64,000 bases of DNA from Allolobophora icterica (GCA_963556255.1 OY744604.1:92353062-92417061), one strand, 5' to 3'; counted from the first letter of the stretch, positions 45,471-57,510 are shown. A program made the numbers and translations. The notes: generated by a model from the sequence alone, not told the origin.

Positions 45471-45660
45471 AAGACGGGCAGCTATAAGATTCTAAGTATC
45501 ATGCGAAATTGCCTAGTCGTAACTGTCCAGTCCTATCTACGATTCGCGTGTAACATTTCCGTGCGATCTGCTGCACATGGGATCCCTGTCGTCTCTAGGT
45601 CGTTCACTACCAGCACAGAAATAAGCTTATATCCATTGTTGATCCTTTATCTAGGAATAG
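45470..45660 (+). pseudogene. LINE ORF2 relic, plus strand
   Basis: SYKILSIMRNCLVVTVQSYL followed by ISVRSAAHGIPVVSR resembles FKVLSLMRNCLVGSAPLYLR and SLRSSARGHLVVP of the 23.3-kb LINE. Short and decayed. Confidence 0.4.
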
Positions 45661-45908
45661 TCTTCCTTTTAGAATCATATGTGAGCTATTCAGTCAGTTC
45701 TGTTATGTTAGATCATGGGATTTCTCTGCTTGGTCAGGAAGGCTGCTGATAAGTTTTTTCCTGAAGTCGCCTTTTACAAATTTTCACTTATGTTGTGTTA
45801 TGTTCTAAAAGAGCAAAACAAACCAGAGACGCTCTTTTCGCTAGCCTATACCTGGTCCATTACATCAGTTAGCAAAAAAGTGTGACTATTTCCAACTCTT
45901 TGGTTTAC

Positions 45909-45975
45909 CTGTTGTCTGGGCAGCAGTCATTGTGGTCGTTACCAGATACACGAGGAAAACGAACGACAACGCCAT
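45909..45975 (-). CDS. First coding exon: signal peptide of the multi-CUB protein
   Basis: ATG at 45975 in a good context (GAGATGG, purine at -3). The 22 codons are MALSFVFLVYLVTTTMTAAQ then TT, ending in phase 1 at G|GTAAAC. The hydrophobic core FVFLVYLV and small residues TAA before Q fit a cleavable secretory signal. The phase-1 end matches the phase-1 start of exon C4, 4.36 kb downstream. No TATA box was recognised upstream, and the promoter is not defined. Confidence 0.75.
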
Positions 45976-46095
45976 CTCTGAAAAAGTCTTGTAATAAGTT
46001 ATTGGGAAAATGAAGAGGCTAAGCAGAATGCCGATTCATTGAAAACAGTTTGTAAAAACTCTGACGATTACTCACATCCGTATGGTGTACTTGGA

Positions 46096-46137
46096 TGTAT
46101 GTATGTATGTATGTATGTATGTATGTATGTATGTATG

Positions 46138-46171
<34 letters not shown>

Positions 46172-46283
46172 TGTATGTATGTATGTATGTATGTATGTAT
46201 GTATGTATGTATGTATGTATGTATGCATGCATGTATGTATGTATGTATGTATGTATGTATGTATGTATGTATGTATGTATGTT
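46096..46283. repeat. (GTAT)n microsatellite
   Basis: About 190 bp of GTAT tetramers upstream of the signal-peptide exon. All frames on both strands are open and meaningless. Confidence 0.97.
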
Positions 46284-46424
46284 TGTATTCAATCCAAATT
46301 CAATTCAATAATTTTTATTGCAACCGGTATGCATGCATACATGTATTATATAGATGTATGTATCTAACAATGCATGCATCTTTGTATGTATGAATGCATC
46401 TATGTTTGTATATATGTATATATA

Positions 46425-46665
<241 letters not shown>

Positions 46666-46794
46666 TTGGACGTTTTATACAGCGCAGTAACACGACAATG
46701 CCGTTACAAGGGCTATTTGACAAGTTCAACACGGTTCAGTATAAAAAGCCAGCTTGTGTCTGGTATTAAATGACTCCAACTAAGTTGCAAAACT

Positions 46795-47160
<366 letters not shown>

Positions 47161-47163
47161 TCA

Positions 47164-48300
47164 GAGTGCCACTCAAAAATAAAGTTCGTGATTTTCCTCT
47201 TCCCAGCTTCCAAATGTGTTTCTAATGTTAAAATAGAAAAGCTCACAAAATTTGGATGGATTCTGAAACTATTTACTGGTGGCTTAACATTGATGCAGTT
47301 TTACAATACGCGACATTTTTAGGATGTTATCGTATAATTATAATATCAGTTTTAATAGGCTACCAGAAGTCAGAAGACTCAGAATATTGTAAGAATATTG
47401 TAAAAATGTTCAAAAACTGTTGCTAATTACTACAGAATTCCATAAGTTACTAATGCTGGGTTGTAGAGTGAGTGTGTGTAATAATTAATCAACACATAAT
47501 ACAATAAGTTTCACACAAACAGTGACAGAAAATGTCAGAAATGTTAATCGTTTGTCTCTGCGGATGCTGATGTTGTTGCTGCTGCACTAGCTGTAGTAAA
47601 ATGTGGACTTATTTGGATTTGGAAAGTTATGTCGGTGTTTCTCTACGACTTGCAGTAAGAACTGTTTCTGTTCCTCCTGATTTGTTAGGACTCCATTGAA
47701 ACTCTGGATCAAAACCACAACGCGCTCGGCTGCATCATTGACAACTTTCAGACGTCTCACACTCTGTTGGGCAACAATGTAGTCGTTGTCACTGTCCCAT
47801 GTATCTGGATTGTTGGCTAGGAAATGTTGTGGTATATCCAATGCTGCGAAAAGTTGTCTGGTGGGTTGCGACACAAAGTCAGACAGCTGCTTCTGATGTA
47901 GCGTTGTAATGCAAGCAATGCGTCGAGGATGATCTGTTGTATTGACGTCTAGGGCTGCAGCAATGGCAGACTTCATCTTGGCAGAAACTTCAGAGTCAAA
48001 GAAGCGAGACCGACCAGAATTTCATAAGTGACCAGCGAATGACTTTATGGCAGCTTTAGCAACAGCGTCGTGCGTCTTCCTGAAGCTGTCTAACTCACAG
48101 TGTAACTGAAGATCATTCCTTGGAGCAGACGAAGCACAAGCACATGTAAACCAGGCCTACAGGTAGACCTTCAGTACGAATATCTTGAAGTGACCGAGAG
48201 CTGACAGTTCACGTGCAGTCAGCCAGAATTGGGAGCAATAAAGGAAACTCTTCAAACTGTATATCAGCTTCGCCATCCACCTTGCTCGTTGGAAGGGTTA
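47164..48300 (-). mobile_element. Second copy of the 11.6-14.5 kb DNA transposon type, truncated
   Basis: The left end GAGTGCCACTCAAAAATAAA then GTTC resembles the GGGTGGCCCAAAAAATAAAG tip of the 2.9-kb element. The transposase-like C-terminal part follows on the minus strand. The other end is missing: sequence runs into (TA)n, where the Ty3/gypsy element inserted. Confidence 0.55.
47587..48283 (-). pseudogene. Transposase-like gene, C-terminal part, lightly broken
   Basis: Conserved islands in order on the minus strand: SFLYCSQFWLTARELSALGH, AWFTCACASSAPRNDLQL, AVAKAAIKSFAGHL, then an open 129-codon stretch from 47976 containing LHQKQLSDFV, DTWDSDNDY, VVNDAAERVVVLIQSFNGVL and EEQKQFLLQVVEKHRHNFP. 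The VVNDAAER and EEQKQFLLQVV blocks match SGERGVKL and EEEKQFLLQVV of the 12-kb copy. Two in-frame stops (near 48158 and 48023) break it. Same uncharacterised family. Confidence 0.65.
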
Positions 48301-48331
48301 TAGTGACTGAGTGTGTACACTCGTACTGCCT

Positions 48332-48335
<4 letters not shown>

Positions 48336-48363
<28 letters not shown>
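48336..48363. repeat. (TA)n tract, target of the Ty3/gypsy insertion
   Basis: TA repeats up to the LTR start at 48364. ATAT repeats also follow the 3' LTR from 54485, so the target duplication is hidden in the repeat. Confidence 0.9.
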
Positions 48364-48367
<4 letters not shown>

Positions 48368-48810
48368 ACGGTCCCATGACTGACTACTCCTAGGATTGGC
48401 AAGGGTTATGCTTGACTGGTTTCCTTTGACCTTTGACTGAGTAGAGACCTCTACCGAGGAAATATCTACTATTTAAGGACAGAGAATAGGGTGTGTGGGT
48501 GAAGTCTCTGATGATACTGCCGACTGGGCGTAGTCTTGTCCGAGTACTTCCTGTGCACGCTAGTTAAGCTAGTTTCGTGAGGCATTCCTCTTTTGGTGTT
48601 TGACGTACGCTCTACGCGTCTTCTTTTCTGGTCGTCAGCCTGTTGCTGCATTGAAGACCAGGTTTTCTTTGGCGTTCTTCCGTGTGTGATGAGCGAACCG
48701 TTTTCCACCGTCAGTTGGGTAATGTATAGTTAATTTGTTCTGGAGAATTATACCTATTTAAACTAGAAACGAGTTGATTGGAGTTTTTGTTAGGAGGAAC
48801 CTATAACACA
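48364..48810 (+). repeat. 5' LTR
   Basis: Begins TGTTACGGTCCCATGACTGA and ends near CTATAACACA just before the candidate primer-binding site. It matches the 3' LTR up to GAGTTTTTGT. Confidence 0.88.
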
Positions 48811-48826
48811 TGGGTGCTCGCGGGAT
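48811..48826 (+). other. Candidate tRNA primer-binding site
   Basis: TGGGTGCTCGCGGGAT directly follows the 5' LTR. It starts with TGG, as expected for pairing to a tRNA 3' CCA. The tRNA was not identified. Confidence 0.5.
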
Positions 48827-48920
48827 TTTTTTGCGCTCTAATTTGTCTCTGTGAATACGAATTTCTATCGTTCAGGAGTAGTTAGAATTTTAGGGGCGTA
48901 TCTGTGTTGAAATTTGAAAC

Positions 48921-50514
48921 ATGGAAACACCGGAGGCAGCAAAAATGTTACAGGCTGAGGATATTTTTGAACTCAAACAAGACGAATTACGTGTTGAATT
49001 GGAGAAATTGGGACAAGACGTGAAAGGTCTTACTAAATTGCAGATGCAAAAGGCATTGCTTAAATTGTTAACTTCGCCATATTCCTCTCCAAAATCAGAG
49101 TCTGGGGTTCAGGCAAAAATTTTAAAATTGAAATTGAAAAAAGAACAAGACGAAATTGCACGGACACAGCGCAGAGAAGACAGAGAAGCTGAGAGAAATT
49201 TTGAGCTTGAGAAGATGAAATTACAAATGCAGGCGGAAGCAGAAGCAAAAAAGGAACAAGCAGAATTAGAATTGCGAAAACTGGATAACGAGGCTGAAAT
49301 TAGGAAGGAACAAGCAGTCAGGGAGGCAGAGGCAAAAAAGGAACAAGCAGATAAGGAAGCAGAAGCAAAAAAGGAACAAGCAGAATTAGAATTGCGAAAA
49401 GCAGATAAGGAAGCTGAAGTTAAGAAGGAACAAGCAGAGTTAGAATTGCGAAGACTTGATAAAGAGGCAGAAGCAACAGAAAGAAAATTACGAAGAGAAG
49501 CAGAAGCGAAGAAGGAACAAGCAGATAAAGAGGCAGAAGCAGCAGAAAGAAAGTTACGGATAGAGGCAGAACTTGCAGAGAGGAGGCTGAGGGTAGAGAA
49601 TGAAAGGTTGGCTATGGAAAATGAGGTTAAGAAAATTCAGATGGAAGCAGCTGAGAGGAAGTTACAAATGGAATTGGTATAAAAAGAAAAACAGAGGCAG
49701 CATCAATTGCGTATGAAGGAATTAGGAGGTTCTGTTGAAGGGTTGCTGGTAGGTGACTTAGATGACGTAGCACAGGGTTTGAGTGACGAAGCAGTAGAAA
49801 GGACTGGACATACGACAAAATTTAATATCGGGTCGGCTGTGAAATTAGTACCTCGGTTTGACGACACAAATTTGGAACATTACTTGCAGTCGTTTGAAAA
49901 AGCCATGGAACTACATCAATTTCCGAAAGATAAATGGTCGTCGTTGATTCACACGAAACTAACGGGGAAAGCTTTACAAATTTTCGGCGAGCTCTCCTTG
50001 GAACAATGCAAGGATTATGACATTCTGAAAAATGCTTTGCTTACGGCTTATGCAAGAGTGCCAGAGTTTTATCGGAAAAGGTTTCGAGCGCTGCAGAAGG
50101 GTAGTCTTGAAACGTATTCAAATTTTGCATATCGTTTGAATATTCCGTTTAAGAGTTGGCTTGAGGGAGAAGGAGTATTGGCTTATTTAGATAAGGTTTT
50201 GGAAATTTTCAAACTTGAGCAATTTGTGAATTGTCTGCCTGTGGATTTACATCGTTGGGTGATCGAACGTAAAGTAACGTCCCTTTCGGAAGCAGCACGA
50301 ATGGCTGATGAATATGACATGCTGTACAAACCTTTCAAGAAAGAAATGGTAGCACCTGTTAAATTTGAAAAGGGATGGGCAAATGACACCGATAATATGA
50401 GGTCAAAATTCTTTCGGCAGCCCTAGGACTACCAGTAGGAATTATACAAGTGCGTTTGGCACACCTGTTTCTTGTGCATACTGTCATGCGAGAACGCATA
50501 TGATTTCAAACTGT
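48921..50514 (+). pseudogene. gag of the Gmr1-like element, broken
   Basis: It starts METPEAAKMLQAEDIFEL. An N-terminal helix region (DELRVELEKLGQDVKGLT) is followed by about 150 residues of charged coiled coil with KKEQAELELR and KEAEAKKEQ repeats. After a TAA at 49679-49681, the same frame continues with a capsid-like part (SFEKAMELHQFPKDKWSSLI, EFYRKRFRALQKG). A frame change near 50424 leads to a CCHC zinc knuckle at 50473-50514 (CAYC…H…C). Gag forms the particle that packages the RNA. The long coiled coil before the capsid is notable. Confidence 0.8.
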
Positions 50515-50960
50515 GAAAAGCTAAAAGCAAGAAATTTGGTTAGAGCAAGCTCAAATTATCCAGACAATAACATTGGATTGGTAGATGTACATTCGGGCAA
50601 CTCAACGATAAATCAGCAGTACAGACCTTTTGATAAGAGTGGAATTGTGTACGGGCGACAAGGTACACAGCGTCAGGTAATGTTACTGAGAGACTCGGGT
50701 GCATTACAGTCAATAGCTAGTAAGGATGGGCTTAATTCTTGTGATTATGTCTTTACGGGAGAAGATAGATTGATTCAGGGAATTGTTGGTGAACCAGTTT
50801 CTGTCCCATTAATTGAAATGCAAGTGGAAAGTGAGTTTGTTTCGGGAAATATTCTTTGTGGGTTGGTAGACAAATTGCCAAAAGGAATTAACATTCTCAT
50901 TGGAAATGATTTAGTTCAAAATGAACCGATAGATGTAGAGGTTGTTACGAGGGCTCAGAG
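50515..50960 (+). pseudogene. Aspartic protease region of pol
   Basis: The active-site phrase LLRDSGALQS (DSG at 50692-50700), then IPLIEMQVE-like and LIGNDLV strands, give a retropepsin-type fold that would process the polyprotein. It is in a frame shared with the zinc knuckle and the start of integrase. Confidence 0.7.
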
Positions 50961-51099
50961 TAAAGTCGGGACTACGGTGCAGTCGAGCGTGGCGAGACAG
51001 GACGCTGTAGACATTGACGCTCCTCAAATTAAGAATTCTGATATGATCGACGTTGTCGACTTTGACTTGGATAAATTGTTTACAGAAATTGATGAGAGT

Positions 51100-52390
51100 C
51101 GTGTTGAATGTTCGGAAATTTGTTCGAGAGAACGTTTAATTGAATTGCAACGCACTGAAGAATCTTTCAATTGTCTTTTTGATTTAGCACATTCACCTGA
51201 TAGAAGTGAACGTTCGTTTTACGAGGTGCGTGACGGAGTCTTGGTTCGCGTGTGGAGGAGTGTGTTGGAGCCTGAAGGTTTCGGTAGAACGCAAGTACTC
51301 GTTCCAATTTCTTTGAGGTCAAAGATAATTCATGTAGCGCATGATGTTCCTTCGAGTGGATATTTAGGAACACAGAAAACTCTTGATAGAGTCTTGAGGC
51401 ATTTTTTATTGGCCTGGTATTTTTAAGTACGTCAGAGAGTATTGTCGCACTTGTGACGTTTGTCAGCGTCTTGGCAAGGGAGCTACAAAAGCTCGAGCGC
51501 CTTTGATTAATTTGCCGGTTATTAATAAACCGTTTTCCAGAATCGCCTTGGATGTAGTTGTGAGAAGTCGAGGAATAGATATATCTTGACGATAATGGAT
51601 TTGGCTACGCATTTTCCGTTTGCGTTTCCGCTGAAGGTGCACACAGCGGCGGAGGTGGTGAAAGTGTTGATTTCGGTTTTCACTACGTTTGGTTTTCCTG
51701 ATGAGGTTTTGTCAGATCAAGGTTCTGAATTTATGTCAGAATTGATGCAATTGATGACAAATGAATGTCAGATAATGCATTTAAAAACAAGTGCATTTCA
51801 TCCTCAGATCCCTTGAAAGGTTCCATCGTACGCTAAAGAATATGTTGAAAGCGATAGGAGAAACTTTTCAGGGTGATTGGGACGAAATTCTGCCTTGGGT
51901 TCTCTTTGCTTACAGAAAAGTTCCAGTTCAGGGTTTAGGATTTTATGCGTTTGATTTAATGTTTGGCAGGGATGTGAAGGGACCCTTGCAAATGATTAAA
52001 CACAGTTGGATACGAACTGATGTTGTACCAGAATTAAAGAAGACGAATTTGATTGATTTTGTCTTAAACCTTCGAGAGAAGATCAAGGTATCGTTACAGA
52101 TTGTAAATGACAATGAAATGGTACTTAAGTCTAAGTCAAAGGAATGGTATGACTTGCATGTGAAGTCTGTGACTTTTGAGAAAGGTGACCAGGTTTTACT
52201 TTTGTTACCTTTAACTGGGAAGCCTTTGGAAGCTAAGTATTGTGGTCCCTACCAAGTGCTGAAAAGACTGGGTGAGGTTGACTATCTCGTCGGTACTCCA
52301 GATCGGAGGAAAACGAAACGGGTGGTACATGTGAATCTCATGAAGAGATATTTACCACGGCAAGGGGAGAAGGTGTTGGTTGTTGACAGT
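51100..52390 (+). pseudogene. Integrase, located before RT, frameshifted
   Basis: An HHCC zinc finger spans about 51327-51465 (IIHVAHD … CRTCDVCQR) and is split by an extra T in a T-run near 51401-51407. The DDE core shows MDLATHF (first Asp at about 51598), SDQGSEF (51715) and LERFHRTLK (Glu near 51815), with frame breaks near 51575 and 51808. A GPY/F-type module (GPYQVLKRLG…VNLMKRYL) lies at 52240-52345. It would insert the cDNA into the genome. The position upstream of RT is the diagnostic oddity. Confidence 0.85.
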
Positions 52391-52569
52391 GAACCTGAAG
52401 TGAATGTTTTGGTTGCTGATACAGACAAGTCTACATCATTTGTAGATTCTGTGATAATGGATCATTTGAATCAGAGTCAAGTTCAGGATTTGACACATGT
52501 GTTATACAAATTTCAGAATGTGTTTAGTGACAAGCCGGGCAAGACAACTTTGGTGTCTCATGATGTCAA

Positions 52570-53320
52570 GTTGCTGGATGGAGTGAGACCTATGAGGCAA
52601 TCACCGTATCCGCTTCATCCAGACAGGTTAAAGGTGGTCAATAAGGAGATAGAGGAGTTGTTGCAATCGGGGATTATTGAAGAATCTGAAAGTCCGTGGG
52701 CGGCGCCAATAGTTTTGGTTCCGAAGCCAGATGGTACATTGAGATTGTGTACAGATTTCAGGAAACTGAATTCAGTCACAGCACCTGATCCGTTTCCTAT
52801 GCCTCGACTGGAAACACTTATAAATAAAGTTGGTCAAGCAAAATTTCTTACGAAATTAGACATGACGAAAGGCTATTATCAAATTCCTATAGCGTCATCG
52901 GCAAGGGCTTTGACAGGTTTTGTGACGCCTAATGGTCATTTCCAATGGAAATACATGTACATGGCCTTTGGACTTCGAAACGCGCCGAGTTCATTTAGTC
53001 GGTTAGTTAAGAAGGTTTTTGCAGGTTTAGAGTCTTTCTGTGATGCTTACTTGGATGATGTCATTATATTTAGTATGACGTGGTTTGATCATATGGATCA
53101 TTTAAGACAAGTCTTACAAAGGGTAGAGAAAGCTAAACTAACTTTGAACGTAAAAAAGTGTACTTTTGCTGACGCTGAGGTGGATTTCTTGGGTCATCAT
53201 GTGGGTCGAGGTGTAGTGTCACCACGTGCACAAAAGGTGGAAGTTATGATTAATTTCCCAACTCCCACTAACAAGAAGCAGCTACAGTCTTTGTTTGGGT
53301 TCCCAAGCTATTACAGGAAA
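52570..53320 (+). pseudogene. Reverse transcriptase domain of pol
   Basis: Typical Ty3/gypsy RT: SPWAAPIVLVPKPDGTLRLC, TDFRKLNSVT, KFLTKLDMTKGYYQIPI (catalytic Asp), FGLRNAPSSF, then YLDD at 53048-53059 and CTFADAEVDFLGHHV. The domain itself is uninterrupted and in one frame with the end of integrase and RNase H, but upstream breaks prevent its expression. Confidence 0.9.
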
Positions 53321-53857
53321 TATTTGCCACATTTTTCTGATTTAACTAATCCTTTAACGGAGATTTTGAAGAAGGGAAACAAATTTGTGTGGTCGCCGAA
53401 AGCTGAACAGGCATTTGTTAACTTGAAATCACGATTGGCTTCAAAACCAATTCTTAAACCGCCTGATTATAAAAGACCATTTTTGGTTGCTGTTGATGCT
53501 TCGCAGGTGTGTGTTGGAGCGTGTCTATTCCAGATTTACGATGGAATCGAACATCCGGTGTGCTACTACAGTCGGAAACTACGGCAACACGATACCCGCT
53601 ACTCAACGGTGGAGAAGGAGGCTCTGGCATTGGTCATGGCTGTACGGACGTTTTCCGTATACTTCGGATCTGCGCCTGTGGTGGTCTATACGGATCACAG
53701 TCCTCTCACTTTTATTAATTCGATGGCGAACTCGAATGATAAATAACTCCGATGGAGTTTGGAACTTCAAAAATATACTTTGGATATTCGGCACCGTTCA
53801 GGGAGAGACAATTACCTTCCGGACTTGTTGAGTCGACCATCGATGATTACCAGTGGG
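53320..53857 (+). pseudogene. RNase H domain of pol
   Basis: Ty3-type RNase H: FLVAVDASQVCVGACLF (catalytic Asp), STVEKEALALVMAVRTF (Glu), VVVYTDHSPLTF (Asp). A TAA at 53744-53746 precedes the conserved RWSLELQ block and PDLLSRP, so the last 35 residues are cut off. Confidence 0.85.
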
Positions 53858-54047
53858 TAATCGTGTTTAGGGCTGACGTACATGAACGTCTAGTGTGTAT
53901 ATAGTCTAAATGATTTTGTTTCTGTGAACTAAGTTATTGCATAGGTGATGCTGTGATTTTGATATTTGTTGAACTGTGCATGTTAATTGTAAGATAGTTA
54001 AGTCAGAAACCCTTCTGGTTTCTGCCTTGCATGGACGTCCCGGGGTA

Positions 54048-54484
54048 TGTTACGGTCCCATGACTGACTACTCCTAGGATTGGCAAGGGTTATGCTTGAC
54101 TGGTTTCCTTTGACCTTTGACTGAGTAGAGACCTCTACCGAGGAAATATCTACTATTTAAGGACAGAGAATAGGGTGTGTGGGTGAAGTCTCTGATGATA
54201 CTGCCGACTGGGCGTAGTCTTGTCCGAGTACTTCCTGTGCACGCTAGTTAAGCTAGTTTCGTGAGGCATTCCTCTTTTGGTGTTTGACGTACGCTCTACG
54301 CGTCTTCTTTTCTGGTCGTCAGCCTGTTGCTGCATTGAAGACCAGGTTTTCTTTGGCGTTCTTCCGTGTGTGATGAGCGAACCGTTTTCCACCGTCAGTC
54401 TACGGTTGGGTAATGCATAGTTAATTTGTTCTGGAGAATTATACCTATTTAAACTAGAAACGAGTTGGTTGGAGTTTTTGTACA
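54048..54484 (+). repeat. 3' LTR
   Basis: Matches the 5' LTR with a 7-bp TCTACGG insertion. Its right edge GTTTTTGTACA differs from the 5' copy (TTAGGAGGAACCTATAACA), so the exact LTR end is uncertain. Preceded by GTCCCGGGGTA, a weak polypurine tract. Confidence 0.87.
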
Positions 54485-54765
54485 ATATATATATATATAA
54501 TATATATAATATATATATGTAGGTTCGTGCGTATAATTGTAATGTGTTTATTAATTTGTTTTCCTCAAAAGAAATTTCTTTATACAGGTACACAGCTTAC
54601 CTGGTGCGTCTTCTTCTGCGTGACTTTGAAACCAAAGAGCCTAATAGTGTCAAACTCGACTCACGATTGATGGTCAAATTGATGATTATGTATCTTTCGG
54701 TGGCCTTGTCAACTGCACCTTCTATTATAATATTACTCGCCCTTTGATACGCAGAGAATGAGGCC
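54485..54765. other. TA-rich then unassigned sequence
   Basis: ATAT repeats to about 54520. The rest has no recognised feature. Confidence 0.4.
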
Positions 54766-54769
54766 AGTC

Positions 54770-54965
54770 AGTCGTTCATCGCAATAAATATTATTAATTG
54801 ACAATCATTTGTATCTCAGATGCAATCCAGTTTACTTCTCAATTGCATCGAAATTGATGACGTGAACAGTCGTGCTGTCCAAAAGTGATTTGTAACCATC
54901 GAAATAAAGTTCTGACTGATAAATAGATGCAGATAGGAGAAATGTAGAGATAAACGTCTGAATCC
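54770..54965 (-). other. Duplicated exon-like segment, copy 1
   Basis: A minus frame contains LSASIYQSELYFDGYKSLLD and INFDAIEK, then a stop. It aligns by eye to 55160-55372. Family not recognised. It could be the last exon of a gene or part of a repeat. Confidence 0.3.
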
Positions 54966-55159
54966 CTTGGATTCGGTCTTGTGGTAGATATTTTTGCGAA
55001 TACCTGCGTACTAGTTTACACACACATACATGCAGGCATGCATACAAAGATACAAAGATGCAGACAAACGACGAACGAATCATGTTCAACTAGATGATTA
55101 TTAATCTTTGGTGGCACTGTCAACTGCACCTTCTCGGATTCGTCCTTTGATCTGCAGTA

Positions 55160-55372
55160 AGTGAGGTAAATGAGTTGTTCATCGCGATAAATTGTATTAA
55201 TTGTCAATCGTTACTCTGTTTCTATCTCAAATGCAATTTGTTTTCCTACTCAATTGTATCGAAATTGATAAGGTATGCCGTCGAGCTGTCCAAACGTGAT
55301 TTGTAACAATTAAGAAATGTTTCGACTGATAAATAGATGCAGATAGGAGAAGATTGGGATAATCAGATTTTG
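55160..55372 (-). other. Duplicated exon-like segment, copy 2
   Basis: It shares GACTGATAAATAGATGCAGA with copy 1 and the TTGATTTCGA-type block, but a 1-bp difference shifts the frame after LSASIYQS. So at least one of the two copies is not functional if the segment is coding. Confidence 0.3.
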
Positions 55373-55559
55373 AACAATCACTCGACGTTTTTAATACGTA
55401 CAACGTACGTTCTAAACGCACTAAACCCCTTGGATTCGCTCCTGGCGTGGGGCCTAAATGTTTATGCGAAAACGTGCGTACGTCCTTACTTACGTACATA
55501 CATGCATGCATGCATATAAATACATACATATGTACAAACACACATACTTACGCATGCAA

Positions 55560-56160
55560 ATATACATACAATGTCATAAATGCACAATCAGGTCAATTGT
55601 AAATCCGTTCATTTTCATAGATTCATTTTCTCAAAATAGCACCAGTAATAACTCGGAATGTCTCCTTGTAACTGACTCGGTGAGGGAGGGGACGGACCAC
55701 GCCATTCGATAATGTTGAACTCCTTGCGGAAGACTGGTCAGATAATGATCAGGTGGTCGCTGGTAGTTTAACACTCGCACAGATCTTCAGAAAGCTCACG
55801 AGAATGACACAGAATTACTTAACTAATGGCATGTAAGTATCCAGGCAGACAGACAGTGTCAATTTCTTTGGAGATGCATTTAAAACCGTCCCTTGGGGTT
55901 TTAGCCATGGAATTTACTCGAGTTCTGATCGAGGGGATTTGTGCGACGAATATTGATTGTCCTACGGGGATTTTGTCCAGTCCGGGAAACGAAAAGATGA
56001 ACAGACAGCGATTACCTAGAGTCGTATACAGACAGACTGCAACAGAAATGCAATGTGAAAACACTTAGACCTACGTGCTATGACAGATGGTAAATGGAGT
56101 GGTCCTGTTTGTGATCGAGACGTTTCAATTGATCCTCCTTAAATGTTTATTTCGCTAAAC
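55560..56160. other. No feature recognised
   Basis: An 80-codon open frame on each strand at 55819-56068 has no recognisable motif. Nothing else was seen. Confidence 0.35.
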
Positions 56161-56162
56161 AA

Positions 56163-57170
56163 ACTTTGATTGTGGTGTCCCTCAAGGCTCCGAGCTGGGT
56201 CCTCTACTTTTCATCTTTTATACCACTCCTTTAAGTCATCTCATACAATCCTCCTCTCTCGATGCAGATGACACCCAACTCTTCAAATCCTTCTCTCCAA
56301 GCTCTCTTTCCAACGCCATCACACAACTACTCAACGTAGTTAACCTTATTTCACAGTGGATGTCATCCAATCTCCTCTGCCTTAACCCTTCCAAAACTGA
56401 ATTCATCATCATAGGCCTTCCTGATCAAAACAAGAAAATCCCTGATCCTTCCATAAACCTTTCGACTAACTCATCGTCACTCACCTTCACCTCTGACTCC
56501 GCTGTTGGCAATCTTGGTGTTATTTTTTATCCACAAATCTCCTTCTCTAGCCACATCTCCAACCTCTCGCGCTCCTGCTTCAGTGCTTCATGCACATTCG
56601 TGACCTCAGACGCATACGATCCATGCTCGACCTTAAAACTGCCTCCACCATTGCTACCTTCATTGTTCATTCGAAGCTTGATTACTGCAATTCTCTTTTT
56701 CTCAACCTTGAATCCACTCAAATCAAGCGTCTGCAGCTTATCCAAAACTCACTAGCCAGAGCTGTCACTAGAACGCCCAAACATCATCATATCACTCCCA
56801 TCCTCAAATCACTCCATTGGTTACAAATCCCAGAGCGAATCCACTACAAAGTCCAATCACTGACTTACAGCTCCCTGCAATATTCCCAACCCAAGTACCT
56901 TTCTCGATCCCCAGTCACTACTCACCTCAAGTTCTCCAACCGAGCCATTTCCATCACAGCACCACATCTCTGGAATGATCTCCCCTGAATTTCGCAGTTT
57001 CTTAGGGCCTCCATTATCATTGCAACCCGTCCTTCATTCTCATCCTCATGTTCCTCTATCTATCACCCCCGGGCTTTCCACTCAAAACTGGTCTCACCTT
57101 TTCAAATACTCCTACCCTGACTCACCTGATCCTCCGCCTTCCAATTATTCTCGCCGTAAACGACACCCGC
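56163..57170 (+). pseudogene. LINE reverse transcriptase C-terminal part, broken
   Basis: CGVPQGSELGPLLFIFYTTP (RT motif B'), a damaged catalytic box (LDADDTQLF, where YADD is expected), NLLCLNPSKTEFIIIGLP, then after a frameshift near 56585 HIRDLRRIRSMLDLKTASTI, KLDYCNSLFLNL, LKSLHWLQIPERIHYKVQSL and ISITAPHLWNDLP ending in a stop at 56986-56988. A further frame continues with STQNWSHLFKYSYP. Inactive. Confidence 0.72.
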
Positions 57171-57194
57171 CTTGACAGCTGCTCTGCCTCACCT

Positions 57195-57510
57195 GATCTG
57201 GTACCCTGGAAATCGGACCTGGACCTCTTTTGGTCTACTCTCTGGAAACCCCCTTTGATTTGGTTTGGCCTCCTGGATATCGGACTTGGACCTCTTTTGG
57301 ACCACTCTCTGGAAACCCCCTGATCTGGTACCCTGGAAATCGGACTTGGACCTCTTTTGGACTACTCTCTGGAAACCCCCTTTGATTTGGTTTGACCTCC
57401 TGGAAATCGGACTTGGACCTCTTTTGGACCACTCTCTGATTTGGTTTGGCCTTCTTGAAACCGGACTTGGACCTCTTTTGAACTACTCCCTGGAAACCCC
57501 TCTGATCTGA
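57195..57510 (+). repeat. ~62-65 bp tandem repeat in the LINE 3' UTR
   Basis: About five units each containing CGGACTTGGACCTCTTTTGG and CTCTCTGGAAACCCC. Open frames here are repeat artefacts. Confidence 0.88.

Larger units (their letters stand above)
48364..54484 (+). mobile_element. Gmr1-like Ty3/gypsy LTR retrotransposon, defective
   Basis: A 6.1-kb element with two LTRs, gag, protease, integrase, RT and RNase H. Integrase lies before RT, a Copia-like order that in Ty3/gypsy elements is known from the Gmr1 group of deuterostomes (family knowledge). The LTRs are nearly identical apart from a 7-bp insertion (54397 region), a few substitutions and a different 3' edge, so the insertion is not old. 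Even so, gag and pol carry several stops and frameshifts, and this copy cannot make its proteins. Confidence 0.9.

Noticed and set aside
46019..46393. MYVCMYVC / THTYIHTY frames
   Set aside because: Translation of the GTAT tetranucleotide tract; no domain.
55819..56068. Opposed 80-codon ORFs on both strands
   Set aside because: Mirror-frame openness without any motif; no splice or homologue evidence.
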